Part shown: positions 8,130 through 19,187 of the stretch, piece by piece
How the letters are laid out: every line of letters begins with the position of its first letter
Position numbering within the stretch: the stretch's first letter is position 1
NCBI RefSeq assembly: GCF_000719345.1
Contig: NZ_JOFX01000012.1
Location: 124,001-188,000 of the forward strand
Direction: 5' to 3'
Length of the DNA stretch: 64,000 bases
Origin: Streptomyces sp. NRRL F-2664
GTDB taxonomy: Bacteria; Actinomycetota; Actinomycetes; Streptomycetales; Streptomycetaceae
Program-made: the position numbers and the translations under genes
Notes under the pieces: model-generated
Seen by the model: only the letters and a program-made list of their open reading frames with translations
Databases searched by the model: none
What the model was told of the DNA's origin: nothing

Positions 8130-9722
8130 TCAGACGGCACCGGCACCGGTCAGCGAGCGGACCTCGATCTCGGCATGCTTCGCCTCGTCCGGTTCCTCGC
8201 CGGAGGTGACCGTGCCCAGCCAGCCCGCCAGGAAGCCCAGCGGGATCGAGACGATCCCCGGGTTCTGGAGCGGGAAGAGCTGGAAGTCCACGCCCGGGAA
8301 CAGCGATTCCGGGCTGCCGGACACCACGGGCGAGACCAGGACGAGCAGCACCGCCGGGACCAGGCCTCCGTACACCGACCAGACGGCTCCGCGTGTGGTG
8401 AACCCGCGCCAGAAGAGCGAGTACATCAGCACGGGAAGGTTGGCCGAGGCCGCCACCGCGAAGGCCAGTCCCACCAGGAACGCCACATTGAGGTCCTGCG
8501 CGAGCAGCCCCAGGGCGATGGCCACCGCACCGATGCCCACGGCAGCGCCGCGTGCCACCGAGACCTCGCTGCGCTGCTTGGCGCGCCTGCGTTTGAGCGA
8601 CGCGTACAGGTCGTGCGCGACGGAGGCGGACGATGCCAGGGTGATGCCGGCCACCACCGCCAGGATGGTGGCGAAGGCGATGGCGGCGACGAAGGCGAAC
8701 AGCACCGCGCCGCCGGTGGTTTCGGCGCCTCCGCCGAGGAACGCCGCGAGCAGGGGCACCGCCGTGTTCCCGGAGGCGTTGGAGGCTCGCACCTCGTCCG
8801 TTCCGACCAGGGCGGCCGCACCGAAGCCGAGCACGATGGTCATCAGGTAGAAGCTGCCGATCAGCGCGATCGCCCACACCACCGAGCGGCGGGCCGCGCG
8901 AGCGGTGGGCACGGTGTAGAAGCGCGACAGGATGTGCGGCAGGCCGGCGGTGCCGAGGACCAGCGCGAGGCCCAGGCTGATGAAGTCGAACCGGGCGGTC
9001 CAGTCCCCGCCGTACTTCAGGCCCGGACTGAGGAACTGCATGCCGTGCCCGCTGCGTTCGGCGGCGGTGGTCAGCAGCCGGTCGACATCACCGTGGAAGC
9101 GCAGCAGCACGAGCACGGTCAAGGTGATCGCCCCGCCCATCAGCAGAACGGCCTTGACGATCTGGATCCAGGTGGTGGCCCGCATGCCGCCGAAGGAAAC
9201 GTAGACGACCATCAGGGCGCCCACCCCGATCACGGTGAGGGTGCGTGCCGCGGCGCTGGAGTTCCCGAGCAGCAGCCCGACCAGGCTGCCCGCGCCGACC
9301 ATCTGCGCCACGAGGTAGAGCACGGACACGACGACCGAGGACAGGCCTGCGGCGATCCGCACCGGGCGCTCGCTCATCCGGGCGGCGACCACGTCGGCGA
9401 GGGTGAAGCGGCCGCAGTTGCGGACCAGTTCGGCGACGAGGAACAGCACCACCAGCCAGGCGACGAGGAAGCCCACCGAGTAGAGCAGGCCGTCGTAGCC
9501 GAAGAGGGCGATCAGGCCGGAGATGCCGAGGAACGAGGCCGCGGACATGTAGTCGCCCGCGATGGCGAAACCGTTCTCCATCGGGGAGAAGAGCCTTCCG
9601 CCGGCGTAGAACTCCTCGGCGGAGCCGTGCCGGTTGCGGCTGACCCACGTCGTGATGCCCAGGGTCACCGCGATGAACAGGCTGAACAGCATCAGCGCGA
9701 GGGTCTGGTGCTCGGTGGTCAC
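8130..9722 (-). CDS. ActP-like cation/acetate symporter (SSS family)
   Basis: 530 aa, GTG start. About 13 hydrophobic segments spread over the whole length, with family segments such as 'EEFYAGGR' after the first helix, 'GFAIAGDYMSAASFLG', 'YVSFGGMRATTWIQ' and 'GTAGLPHILSRFYT', which mark the solute:sodium symporter family and its acetate-permease branch. It would import short-chain carboxylates with sodium across the cytoplasmic membrane. The DUF485 gene lies directly upstream and overlaps by 4 bp, the usual yjcH-actP arrangement. Confidence 0.9.
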   Translation of the reverse strand: MTTEHQTLALMLFSLFIAVTLGITTWVSRNRHGSAEEFYAGGRLFSPMENGFAIAGDYMSAASFLGISGLIALFGYDGLLYSVGFLVAWLVVLFLVAELVRNCGRFTLADVVAARMSERPVRIAAGLSSVVVSVLYLVAQMVGAGSLVGLLLGNSSAAARTLTVIGVGALMVVYVSFGGMRATTWIQIVKAVLLMGGAITLTVLVLLRFHGDVDRLLTTAAERSGHGMQFLSPGLKYGGDWTARFDFISLGLALVLGTAGLPHILSRFYTVPTARAARRSVVWAIALIGSFYLMTIVLGFGAAALVGTDEVRASNASGNTAVPLLAAFLGGGAETTGGAVLFAFVAAIAFATILAVVAGITLASSASVAHDLYASLKRRRAKQRSEVSVARGAAVGIGAVAIALGLLAQDLNVAFLVGLAFAVAASANLPVLMYSLFWRGFTTRGAVWSVYGGLVPAVLLVLVSPVVSGSPESLFPGVDFQLFPLQNPGIVSIPLGFLAGWLGTVTSGEEPDEAKHAEIEVRSLTGAGAV

Positions 9723-10204
9723 CGGCCCGCCCTCCTCGCCCTGGTCCGCTCCTGACCGCGCTCCTGCTCGAAGACCGTCCAGCGCAGGTCGAGGGCGGCC
9801 CGGTCCCGGCGCAGCCGGGCGTGCCGGGCGTAGGCCCAGGTGAGCAGGAAGGTACTGAGGAACTGGCCGAGTCCCGCCAGCATGGCCACATTGACCGCGC
9901 CCAGGACGGGCCGCGCCATCAGGCCGGGGGCGGCCGTCGCGGCGACGACGTAGGCGACGTACCAGAGGAGGAACCCTGCGGTCGCGGGGACGACGAACCG
10001 GCGGTACCGGCTCCGGACCTCCTGGAAGGCGGCGCTGCGCTGCACTTCCAGGTAGATGTCGGATGCGCCGGGCGCCGGGCGGCCGGCGGGGGCCGGGTGC
10101 GGCGGCGTCGGCTCCGCCCCCTCGCCCCAGCCGACGGCCAGCGCGTCGTACCAGGGGTCGTCGAGCCGGATCGTTCCGGCATCACGGCCTTCGTGCTTGT
10201 CCAC
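9719..10204 (-). CDS. DUF485 membrane protein (YjcH-like)
   Basis: 161 aa, GTG start. The first 50 residues are Pro/Gly-rich and soluble; residues about 55-150 are the DUF485 domain with 'RSRYRRFVVP' before the first of two membrane helices and 'FLSTFLLTWAYARHA' near the end of the second. Such proteins accompany acetate permeases and are thought to assist them, exact role unknown. It is the first gene of the symporter operon, so its promoter must lie in 10205-10380, where no clear -35/-10 pair was seen. Confidence 0.87.
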   Translation of the reverse strand: MDKHEGRDAGTIRLDDPWYDALAVGWGEGAEPTPPHPAPAGRPAPGASDIYLEVQRSAAFQEVRSRYRRFVVPATAGFLLWYVAYVVAATAAPGLMARPVLGAVNVAMLAGLGQFLSTFLLTWAYARHARLRRDRAALDLRWTVFEQERGQERTRARRAGR

Positions 10205-10380
10205 CGAACTCTCCTTGTCCGCTGCCGCATTGGCCGCGTGCCCACAAGGATGTGCGGAATGGACGGTTTCCGGACTGGTGTACCGGTGCTCTTCACTCCA
10301 ACAGGTGATGAGATGCGGGGCACCGGTGTGCCGTGGCGCCGGCCCGTGTCGGGCGCCGCCGGCTTCCGGTGCCCCGGCGC

Positions 10381-12501
<2,121 letters not shown>

Positions 12502-12948
12502 GCAGTTCGCTCCTCGCTGAATTTCTTTTCTGGCCCGGTCGGGCGCAGGGGCGGCTCGGGTGCCCGTCGAAGGGTACCGAGGCCAGGTAGAGCCGATGCA
12601 ACGCCACCCTCGCCCTCTCCTCACCCTAGTCCAGATCCGCACGGATGTTCGATCCCCCGGGCGGGTGAAGGAAACATCACGTTCCCTTCGGCGCATGAAC
12701 CATTTAGGGTTCGGGCACGTCCTCATGAACAACCTGGCACTCACGCCAGGGAGGATGGAACTGCAACAAGCGCACGACTGACAACGCGAAACCGTAAAGC
12801 AACGCAATACGGCTCCTTCGCCGCCAACCGGCAACAGCCGGCCAGCTTCGGAAGGAAGTTTCGAGGAAAAGCCGCGAGCGGGAACGTTTTCGGCCTGGTT
12901 GGATGTTGACCCTGGTACGACAGCTCGTCGAGCTAGAGAAGAGGCGAC
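12502..12948. other. intergenic region between divergent parE and DUF7455 genes
   Basis: 447 bp without a recognisable gene. It must hold both promoters. TTGACC at 12906-12911 is a possible -35 for the rightward gene, but the -10 is not convincing. The middle part (about 12660-12860) is less GC-rich than the surroundings. A short run of AT-rich sequence with several ATGs does not form a plausible protein. Confidence 0.4.
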
Positions 12949-13182
12949 GTGACTACTGTTCTGACACCCGCGACCCCGCTGACGGCCGCTGACCGATGCG
13001 ACCGTTGCGGCGCCCAGGCATATCTGCGCGTCGTCCTGCTGAGCGGCGGTGAACTGCTCTTCTGCGCCCACCACGGTCGCAAGTTCGAGCCGGAACTCAA
13101 GAAGATCGCCGCGGAAATACAGGATGAGACCGAGCGGCTCACGTCCGCTCCGGCTGCCCACGCCGAACCCGAGGACCGCTGA
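12949..13182 (+). CDS. DUF7455-type small Cys-rich protein
   Basis: 77 aa from GTG 12949, with AGAAGAGG about 6 bases upstream. Residues 17-45 contain CDRCG and, 20 residues later, 'LLFCAHHGRKF', a C-x2-C...C-x-H-H pattern that could bind one zinc ion. The C-terminal half is a charged helix. Small proteins of this type are conserved next to hrdB/parE in streptomycetes; function unknown. Confidence 0.8.
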   Translation: MTTVLTPATPLTAADRCDRCGAQAYLRVVLLSGGELLFCAHHGRKFEPELKKIAAEIQDETERLTSAPAAHAEPEDR

Positions 13183-13232
13183 CACACCGGCCGAACCTCG
13201 CATCCGACGAGCCAGGACCGGCCAGGCCGGTC

Positions 13233-13271
13233 GACGGGCGGCACCCCTGAGACCCAGGGATGCCGCCCGTC
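13233..13271. terminator. hairpin between convergent genes
   Basis: GACGGGCGGCA (13233-13243) pairs perfectly with TGCCGCCCGTC (13261-13271); inside the loop CCCTG (13245-13249) and CAGGG (13255-13259) can extend the structure. It separates the DUF7455 gene from the convergent protease gene and probably serves both. Confidence 0.7.
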
Positions 13272-13360
13272 CTCACGTCCGCCCGAGGCTCCGGGCGGCC
13301 CCTGGTTCCCCTGATGCCCATGAACCGACCCTGCTCGGCCCCCACAGGCCTCCGGGGCTC

Positions 13361-14227
13361 TCAGGCGACGTTCTGCACCCCATCGGGCTGCGCGGCCCTC
13401 AGGGGGGCCGTCACGAAGCCTGTCAGCGGGGCGATGCGCGTGTACACCCCGGGACTGTCGGCGCGTCCGCAGCCCCGGCCCCAGGAGACCAGGCCGATGA
13501 GGCGCCCCTGCGCGATCAGCGGGCCGCCGCTGTCGCCCTGGCAGGCGTCCCGGCCGCCCCCGCCGTCTCCCGCGCACACCATGGAGTCGGACCGGTACTG
13601 TCCGTCCGCGTCGCCCGGGTAGGCGCGCTCGCAGACCTCGTCCGCGAGCACGCTCACGCGCGCGGCCCGCAGCCCGTACGCATAGTCACCGAAGCCGCTC
13701 GTGTCGCCCCAGCCGTACACGGCCGCCTCGGTGCCGGGCCGGTACGCGGGGTGGCCGTCCTCGGCCATGGGGAGCACGTGGTGGGCCGGCACGGCCTCCG
13801 CCAGCTCCAGGACGGCGAGGTCGCCGGCGTTGCTCTGCGGGTCATAGTCCGGGTTCACCCGGGCCCCGCGCACCGCGATCTCCCGGCCGTCGGCGGCACG
13901 CAGCTCCGTACGCCCCGCGATCACCCGGAAATCGGCAACGGACTCGACGGGGCCCCCGAGGACCTGCCCACCCAGGCAGTGGGCCGCGGTGACCACTCTG
14001 GTGGGGGCCACGACCACGCCTCCGCAGAACTGTCCGTCCCGCGTACCCCCGAACCGGTCACGGCTGGCCAGGGCCACGACCCACGGGCTGTCGGCCGCCT
14101 TCACCGGCTTCCCGCCGATCACCACACTGTCCGCGGCCGCCTGGGGCATCTGGGCGAGCGGCGCCGCGGCCGCTCCCGCCGCCAGGGTCAGCGCGCCCGC
14201 CAGGACACGGGCAAAGGGACGACGCAT
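13361..14227 (-). CDS. secreted trypsin-like serine protease (S1)
   Basis: 288 aa. Residues 1-32 are a signal peptide (Arg near the start, Ala/Leu-rich core, cleavage likely near 'AAADS'). The mature part begins close to the IGG motif typical of processed trypsins. Catalytic triad: His in TAAHC, Asp in 'NAGDLAVLEL', Ser in DACQGDSGGP; the Asp six residues before that Ser predicts trypsin-like preference for Arg/Lys. Six Cys residues can form the usual three disulfides. Exported, probably extracellular. It sits between hrdB and parE. Confidence 0.93.
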   Translation of the reverse strand: MRRPFARVLAGALTLAAGAAAAPLAQMPQAAADSVVIGGKPVKAADSPWVVALASRDRFGGTRDGQFCGGVVVAPTRVVTAAHCLGGQVLGGPVESVADFRVIAGRTELRAADGREIAVRGARVNPDYDPQSNAGDLAVLELAEAVPAHHVLPMAEDGHPAYRPGTEAAVYGWGDTSGFGDYAYGLRAARVSVLADEVCERAYPGDADGQYRSDSMVCAGDGGGGRDACQGDSGGPLIAQGRLIGLVSWGRGCGRADSPGVYTRIAPLTGFVTAPLRAAQPDGVQNVA

Positions 14228-14326
14228 GGGGCCTCCTGACTCCGAGTGTGCATGACTCCACCCAGAGTGGGATGCCCGGTGGCCGAGCGCACCCGCGCGG
14301 CCACCGCGCGTACCTCCGCGCCCGGC

Positions 14327-15772
14327 TCAGTCGAGGTAGTCGCGCAGCACCTGGGAGCGCGAGGGGTGCCGCAGCTTCGACATCGTCTTGGACTCGATCT
14401 GGCGGATGCGCTCACGGGTGACCCCGTAGACCTTGCCGATCTCGTCGAGGGTCTTGGGCTGGCCGTCGGTGAGGCCGAAGCGCATGGACACCACCCCCGC
14501 CTCGCGCTCGCTCAGGGTGTCGAGCACCGAGTGCAGCTGCTCCTGCAGGAGCGTGAAGCTCACGGCGTCGGCCGGGACGACCGCCTCGGAGTCCTCGATG
14601 AGGTCGCCGAACTCGCTGTCGCCGTCCTCGCCCAGCGGGGTGTGCAGCGAGATCGGCTCGCGGCCGTACTTCTGGACCTCGATGACCTTCTCGGGGGTCA
14701 TGTCGAGTTCCTTGGCCAGTTCCTCCGGGGTGGGCTCGCGGCCCAGGTCCTGGAGCATCTGGCGCTGCACGCGGGCGAGCTTGTTGATGACCTCGACCAT
14801 GTGGACGGGGATGCGGATGGTGCGGGCCTGGTCGGCCATGGCACGCGTGATCGCCTGCCGGATCCACCACGTCGCATACGTGGAGAACTTGTAGCCCTTG
14901 GTGTAGTCGAACTTCTCGACCGCACGGATGAGGCCCAGGTTTCCTTCCTGGATCAGGTCCAGGAAGAGCATGCCGCGGCCGGTGTAGCGCTTGGCGAGGG
15001 AGACCACGAGGCGGAGGTTGGCCTCCAGCAGGTGGTTCTTGGCGGGGACCTTGCCGATCTGCTTGAGGTAGTCCTTGACCGGGTCCGCGGTGGCGCCGGC
15101 CACCACGACCTGCTGGGCCGGGGCGTCGTCCTCGTCGTCGGAGATGACGAAGCCCTTGTTCTCCCCGCTCTCGTCCTCTTCGTCGCCCTCGGCCTTGACC
15201 GCCTCGGGCCCCTCGTCGGGGTTCTCGTCCTCGCCGGCCTCGTCGGCGTCCTTCTTGGCGGCGGTCTTCTTGGCGGCCGTCTTCTTCGCGGTCGCCTTCT
15301 TGGCGGGCGCGGCCTTCTTCGCCGCCGTCTTCTTCGCGGCCGCCTTCTTGGCGACGGGTTCCGCGGCGGTTTCCTCGCCCGCGAGGGCCTCCGGTGCCTG
15401 CGCTTCCGCCGCTTCGGGCGCCGGGACCGCGGGGGCGGCAGGCTGCGCCGCCGTCGCCCTGGCCGCCGTCTTCCTGACGGGCTCGGTGGCCGTCCGCTTG
15501 GCCGGGGTCTTCGCTGCGACGCTCTTGCGGGTGGTGCGCTTGGGCGACTCCGCGGCACTGACCATCAGCGTCACACCCTCTTCCTCGAGGATCTGGTTGA
15601 GGCTGCGCAGAACATTCTTCCACTGGGTCGCAGGAATCTGGTCAGCCTCGAAGGCCCGACGCACGTCATCGCCGGCGATCTGCCCCTCGGCCTTGCCCCG
15701 CTCGATGAGCGCCATCACAGACTCGGAATCGGCGATCTCCGGCGGGAGCGTACGGGATGTGCTGGCCGACAC
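14327..15772 (-). CDS. hrdB: principal sigma factor HrdB with internal in-frame deletion
   Basis: 481 aa from GTG 15772 ('[14 protein letters not shown]...', the family N-terminus), GAGAGG upstream. Residues about 1-70 are region 1.1-like, then a Lys/Ala-rich linker. Region 1.2 starts normally ('[16 protein letters not shown]') but jumps at 15043/15044 directly to '[14 protein letters not shown]' of region 2.1. S. coelicolor HrdB and M. tuberculosis SigA, as I remember them, have about 47-50 residues here, starting 'LLNAE.EVELAKRIEAG'. Regions 2.1-2.4, 3 and 4 ('[20 protein letters not shown]') look complete. The protein should still bind core RNA polymerase and -10/-35, but lacks half of region 1.2, which contacts the discriminator. 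Assembly error is possible. Confidence 0.93.
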   Translation of the reverse strand: MSASTSRTLPPEIADSESVMALIERGKAEGQIAGDDVRRAFEADQIPATQWKNVLRSLNQILEEEGVTLMVSAAESPKRTTRKSVAAKTPAKRTATEPVRKTAARATAAQPAAPAVPAPEAAEAQAPEALAGEETAAEPVAKKAAAKKTAAKKAAPAKKATAKKTAAKKTAAKKDADEAGEDENPDEGPEAVKAEGDEEDESGENKGFVISDDEDDAPAQQVVVAGATADPVKDYLKQIGKVPAKNHLLEANLRLVVSLAKRYTGRGMLFLDLIQEGNLGLIRAVEKFDYTKGYKFSTYATWWIRQAITRAMADQARTIRIPVHMVEVINKLARVQRQMLQDLGREPTPEELAKELDMTPEKVIEVQKYGREPISLHTPLGEDGDSEFGDLIEDSEAVVPADAVSFTLLQEQLHSVLDTLSEREAGVVSMRFGLTDGQPKTLDEIGKVYGVTRERIRQIESKTMSKLRHPSRSQVLRDYLD

Positions 15773-15942
15773 GAACAACCTCTCGGAACGATGGAAACGG
15801 CTTCCGACCCCGGGCCTGGTGGTGCTGGACCGGAGCCGACGACCACCGACCGGGGATGGGCCGGCGGCGCGGGCAGAGGCCGGGGAGCTGCACAGCACCC
15901 CAAGGGCTGCTGTCTTCCCTCCGTCGGCCATCACCTCTTAAG

Positions 15943-15969
15943 TCATCGCGCGGCCTCGCGGAGCGTTAC
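15943..15969 (-). promoter_or_regulatory. ECF-type promoter candidate for hrdB
   Basis: On the minus strand GTAAC (15969-15965) and CGATGA (15948-15943) are exactly 16 bp apart, about 170 bases before the hrdB start. This has the AAC-type -35 of an ECF sigma promoter; hrdB of streptomycetes is reported to be read by the ECF factor ShbA. The rest of 15773-16139 shows no gene. Confidence 0.5.
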
Positions 15970-16139
15970 GCACAATCTTCGTGGCCCGAGTCACACCCCG
16001 TGTGCGCGGCGGTCGGTCATACGGTCGCACCGCGGCGTTCGCGCCGCCCCCGCGGCGGCTCCAGCAGGGGTCCGCACGGCGGTCCCGCCGGGCCCGGCCG
16101 GGCCCGGCGACGCGTCGTACACACCCGCGCACCCGCCCG

Positions 16140-17027
16140 TCAGTGCTCGCGCGGGGCGGGAACCACGCGCTCGACCTCCGGATGAACCGTCAGGAGCTGG
16201 CGCATCGCGTTCTCCGCACCCGTCGCGTCACCCGCGGCGAGGGCTTCGACCATCCGCGCATGGTGCGCCACGCAGGTCTCGCTGGGGCGGTCGCAGGAGG
16301 TCATCGGGCTGCCGGAGACCTGGAGGGCGGCGGAGACGATGCCCGAGAGGTGCTCCAGCATGCGGTTGCCGGCGACCTGGATGAGGAGCGCATGGAACTC
16401 GTTGTCGGCACGGGCGAAGGTGATCGAGTCGCCCTGGCCGAGGGCGTGGCCCATGATCTCGACCATGTCGGCGAGGCGCTGCTGGACGTCCGGGCGGCCG
16501 TGTCCGGCGGCGAGGCGCGCGGCGAGCGGCTCGATCGTCCAGCGGAGCTCGCCGAGCTCGCGGCGCTGGTCGTCGCGCTGGGGCCCGAAGGCCCGCCACT
16601 CGATGATGTCGGGGTCGAGCAGGTTCCAGTCGGCGACGGGACGGACCCGGGTGCCGACGTTGGGGCGGGCGCTGACGAGGCCCTTGGCCTCCAGGACGCG
16701 GAGCGATTCGCGGACGACCGTGCGGGAGACCTCGAAGCGCTGGCCGATCTCCTCGGGGACCAGGGGGCGGTCCGCACCGAGGTCGCCGGAGACGATCATC
16801 TGGCCGAGCTGCTGGACGAGTTGGCCGTGCAGGCCGCGGCCGCGGCTGCCTGCCGCGCGGCGGCCGACGCGGCTCAACTCGACGTCGGCGCCGTCCCAGT
16901 GGGGTGCTCCGACGCGGTCGGACCCGGGGGCCTCCGCGTAGGGGTAGCGGTCGAGTTCGCCCGCGCCGGCGAGGCCGGAGTCGGCATGGCGGGCGGCGGT
17001 CATCATGGTGTGCGCAAGGGTACTCAC
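16140..17027 (-). CDS. whiH: GntR/FadR-type sporulation regulator WhiH
   Basis: 295 aa from GTG 17027, chosen because AAAGGA stands five bases upstream and the length matches WhiH; ATGs at 17006 and 17003 are alternatives. Residues about 65-130 form the GntR winged helix ('LVPEEIGQRFEVSRTVVRES'); the rest is the all-helical FCD ligand-binding domain with 'ADNEFHALLI' and 'HHARMVEALAAGD', whose His and Asp residues usually bind a metal. WhiH controls sporulation septation in aerial hyphae of Streptomyces. Adjacent to hrdB, as in S. coelicolor from memory. The natural ligand is unknown. Confidence 0.85.
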   Translation of the reverse strand: MSTLAHTMMTAARHADSGLAGAGELDRYPYAEAPGSDRVGAPHWDGADVELSRVGRRAAGSRGRGLHGQLVQQLGQMIVSGDLGADRPLVPEEIGQRFEVSRTVVRESLRVLEAKGLVSARPNVGTRVRPVADWNLLDPDIIEWRAFGPQRDDQRRELGELRWTIEPLAARLAAGHGRPDVQQRLADMVEIMGHALGQGDSITFARADNEFHALLIQVAGNRMLEHLSGIVSAALQVSGSPMTSCDRPSETCVAHHARMVEALAAGDATGAENAMRQLLTVHPEVERVVPAPREH

Positions 17028-17090
17028 GAATCCTTTGTCGGTCGTGCCTCCATGACCCTTGAGGTCTTTGGTGAAAAGCACACGAAAGGG

Positions 17091-17115
17091 TGATCGGTGC
17101 CACCTACGCAATTGA
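17091..17115 (-). promoter_or_regulatory. possible WhiG-type promoter of whiH
   Basis: Minus strand TCAA (17115-17112) and ACCGATCA (17098-17091) resemble the sigma-WhiG (sigma-28 class) pattern TAAA...GCCGATAA, but the gap is 13 instead of about 15 bases. It lies 64 bases before the whiH start. whiH is known to depend on WhiG in S. coelicolor. Confidence 0.35.
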
Positions 17116-17217
17116 CGACTTATCGTAAGGAACCGGGCCCTTTGCGGGGAGTTGCGGTCGCTTGACGTGACATGGACTGCAACGGTCCCGTCCGTGACCG
17201 CTCCCGCATCGGAACGG

Positions 17218-19014
17218 TCACCAACGGACCCTGCTGCGCAGTCCGGTGAACCCATAGGCGCACAACAGGACCATCAGCGACAACAGCAGTGCGGTCGCGA
17301 CGGGTTGGGTCATCACCCGGAGGGCTCCTACGAGCAGCCGGTCCGCCTCCGGCGGCCACTGCACCCAGGACAGGCTCCGCAGCCGGGGCCCCAGCCCGGT
17401 CATCGGATACACGGAGGAGCCCTCCAGCGCCTTGCCCACCAGCGGAACCACTCCCACCGGTACTGCGAGCACCGCCGCGAGTCCTGCGGTGGCGGACCGG
17501 AAGACGCCGGAGGCCAGTACGCCGGCCCAGGCGCAGCCGATCAGCAGACCGGCCCAACTCGCCGCCGGGGAGAGCCACTGCGTCGGGAGGTGCAGGGGCC
17601 CGCTGTCGAAGACGAGTGCCAGGGCGGCGGCGTCGGCCGTGACCACCAGCGCGCCCAGCAGCAGGGCCAGCGCGGCGCAGACGCCGAGCTTCGCGGTGAG
17701 CAGCCCCAGCCGGCGCGGCACGGTGCCCCGGTCTGCGGCAAGGGCGGGGTAGCGGTACTCCTCTCCGAAGGCCAGGGCGCCGAGCAGCCCGGCACCCAGG
17801 GCGGCGGGCGGCAGCGGCAGCAGCTCGGGCCAGGCGGCGAGCAGCCGGCTCTGCGGGGTCTGGCCGGCCCGGGCGAGCACGAGCGCGGTGAGGACGGAGA
17901 CCACCACGACGAGGGCGGTGGTGAGGACAGGGGTGGCGGTGCCGAAGACGCGGAGCAGCTCGTAGCGCAGCGGTCGCAGGGGTCCGCCCACGCGCCGCAC
18001 GGCGGACGCGGGCCGGGGGGCACGCCCGTCCCCGCTACGGCCGGCGCGGTCTGCGGCCGCGGGGCCGCCCACGGCTCCGGAGGCGCCCGCCGCTCCGGAC
18101 GCGGCTGCGGCTCGGGCGTGCGGGACGGGGGCCGTGGAGGCGCCGGCGTCGCCCGTCTCGTCGGCGAGCCGGTGGACCAGCACGCCGTGGCGGAACGCCG
18201 CCTCGCCGACCTCGGCACAGTTGCTGCCGTACACCGACAGGCGGTTGCCGCTCTCCTCGACGATCTCCACCGCACGCTGCGCCGCGCGCGCTTCCCGCCC
18301 CAGTACGTCGGCCAGCCGGGCCGCGTGCGGGGTGCGCACGGCGACGCGGGGCCGCAGCCGGGTCCGCGCGAACTCCGCGGCCTCCTGGTCGGCGACGAGG
18401 CGGCCCGCCTCGATGCTGACGACCCGGTCGGCGCTCCGGGCCGCCTCCTTGGCGTCGTCGGTGGTGAACAGCACGGCGCCGCCCAGGGAGGCGTGGCCGC
18501 GCAGCAGCCCGTACAGCCATCCGCGCTCGCGCGGGGAGAGGCCCGCGGCGGGCTCGTCGAGGAGCAGGGTGCAGGGATCGCCGAGCAGTGCCGAGGCCAG
18601 GGCGACCCGGCGTTCCATGCCGAGCGACAGCGAGCCCAGACGCTGGTCGCGCAGGCCGGCGATACCGACGACTTCGAGCATGGTGTCGGCCCGCGAGGCC
18701 GGCACCCCGGCGGCGGCGCAGAGCATCCGCAGCTGGTTGCGGACGGTCCGTGCCGGGTTGCCCGGGACGTCCCCGAGGACCACTCCGACCTCACGGCCGG
18801 GGTGCGGGATCCGGTGCAGCGGACGGCCGCGGAAGTAGGTGACGCCGCGGCCCGGTTCGAGTTCGAGCATGAGCCGCAGTGCGGTCGTCTTGCCCGATCC
18901 CGGCTCGCCGAGCAGGGCGGTCACGTGCCCCGGGCGGGCCTCGAAGGTGAGGTCGTCCACGAGGGGCGGGGCGTGGGGGCGGGGTTTGCTGGTGAGTCCG
19001 ATGGCCTGGAGCAT
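17218..19014 (-). CDS. ABC transporter: ATPase fused to membrane domain
   Basis: 598 aa from ATG 19014. N-terminal half is an ABC ATPase: Walker A GEPGSGKTT (residues about 36-44), degenerate signature LSLGM, Walker B 'TLLLDEPAAGLS', and 'FTTDD' in place of the H-loop His. A soluble stretch and an Ala/Gly-rich linker (about 225-335) follow, then about six membrane helices (about 345-590). ATPase and permease in one chain is uncommon for exporters of this size; it would act as a dimer in the cytoplasmic membrane. Substrate unknown. The gene lies upstream of whiH on the same strand with a 190-bp gap. Confidence 0.85.
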   Translation of the reverse strand: MLQAIGLTSKPRPHAPPLVDDLTFEARPGHVTALLGEPGSGKTTALRLMLELEPGRGVTYFRGRPLHRIPHPGREVGVVLGDVPGNPARTVRNQLRMLCAAAGVPASRADTMLEVVGIAGLRDQRLGSLSLGMERRVALASALLGDPCTLLLDEPAAGLSPRERGWLYGLLRGHASLGGAVLFTTDDAKEAARSADRVVSIEAGRLVADQEAAEFARTRLRPRVAVRTPHAARLADVLGREARAAQRAVEIVEESGNRLSVYGSNCAEVGEAAFRHGVLVHRLADETGDAGASTAPVPHARAAAASGAAGASGAVGGPAAADRAGRSGDGRAPRPASAVRRVGGPLRPLRYELLRVFGTATPVLTTALVVVVSVLTALVLARAGQTPQSRLLAAWPELLPLPPAALGAGLLGALAFGEEYRYPALAADRGTVPRRLGLLTAKLGVCAALALLLGALVVTADAAALALVFDSGPLHLPTQWLSPAASWAGLLIGCAWAGVLASGVFRSATAGLAAVLAVPVGVVPLVGKALEGSSVYPMTGLGPRLRSLSWVQWPPEADRLLVGALRVMTQPVATALLLSLMVLLCAYGFTGLRSRVRW

Positions 19015-19187
19015 CGCTTCTCTCGCGGGGGGTGAGACCGCTCTGCGGCAGGGTGAGTACCGCAAGCAAGATAGCGCGATATGTCCGATTTTCGGCGCAA
19101 CCGATCCGATGGAATGCCGATCGTTCCGTCCGTTTCACCCGGGGCCCGAGCCCGGGCTCCCGCGCGGCCGCCGGCCGGGCCGCGGTG

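Noticed and set aside
12600..12900. Small gene in the parE upstream region
   Set aside because: Short frames with ATG exist but have no ribosome site or protein-like composition.
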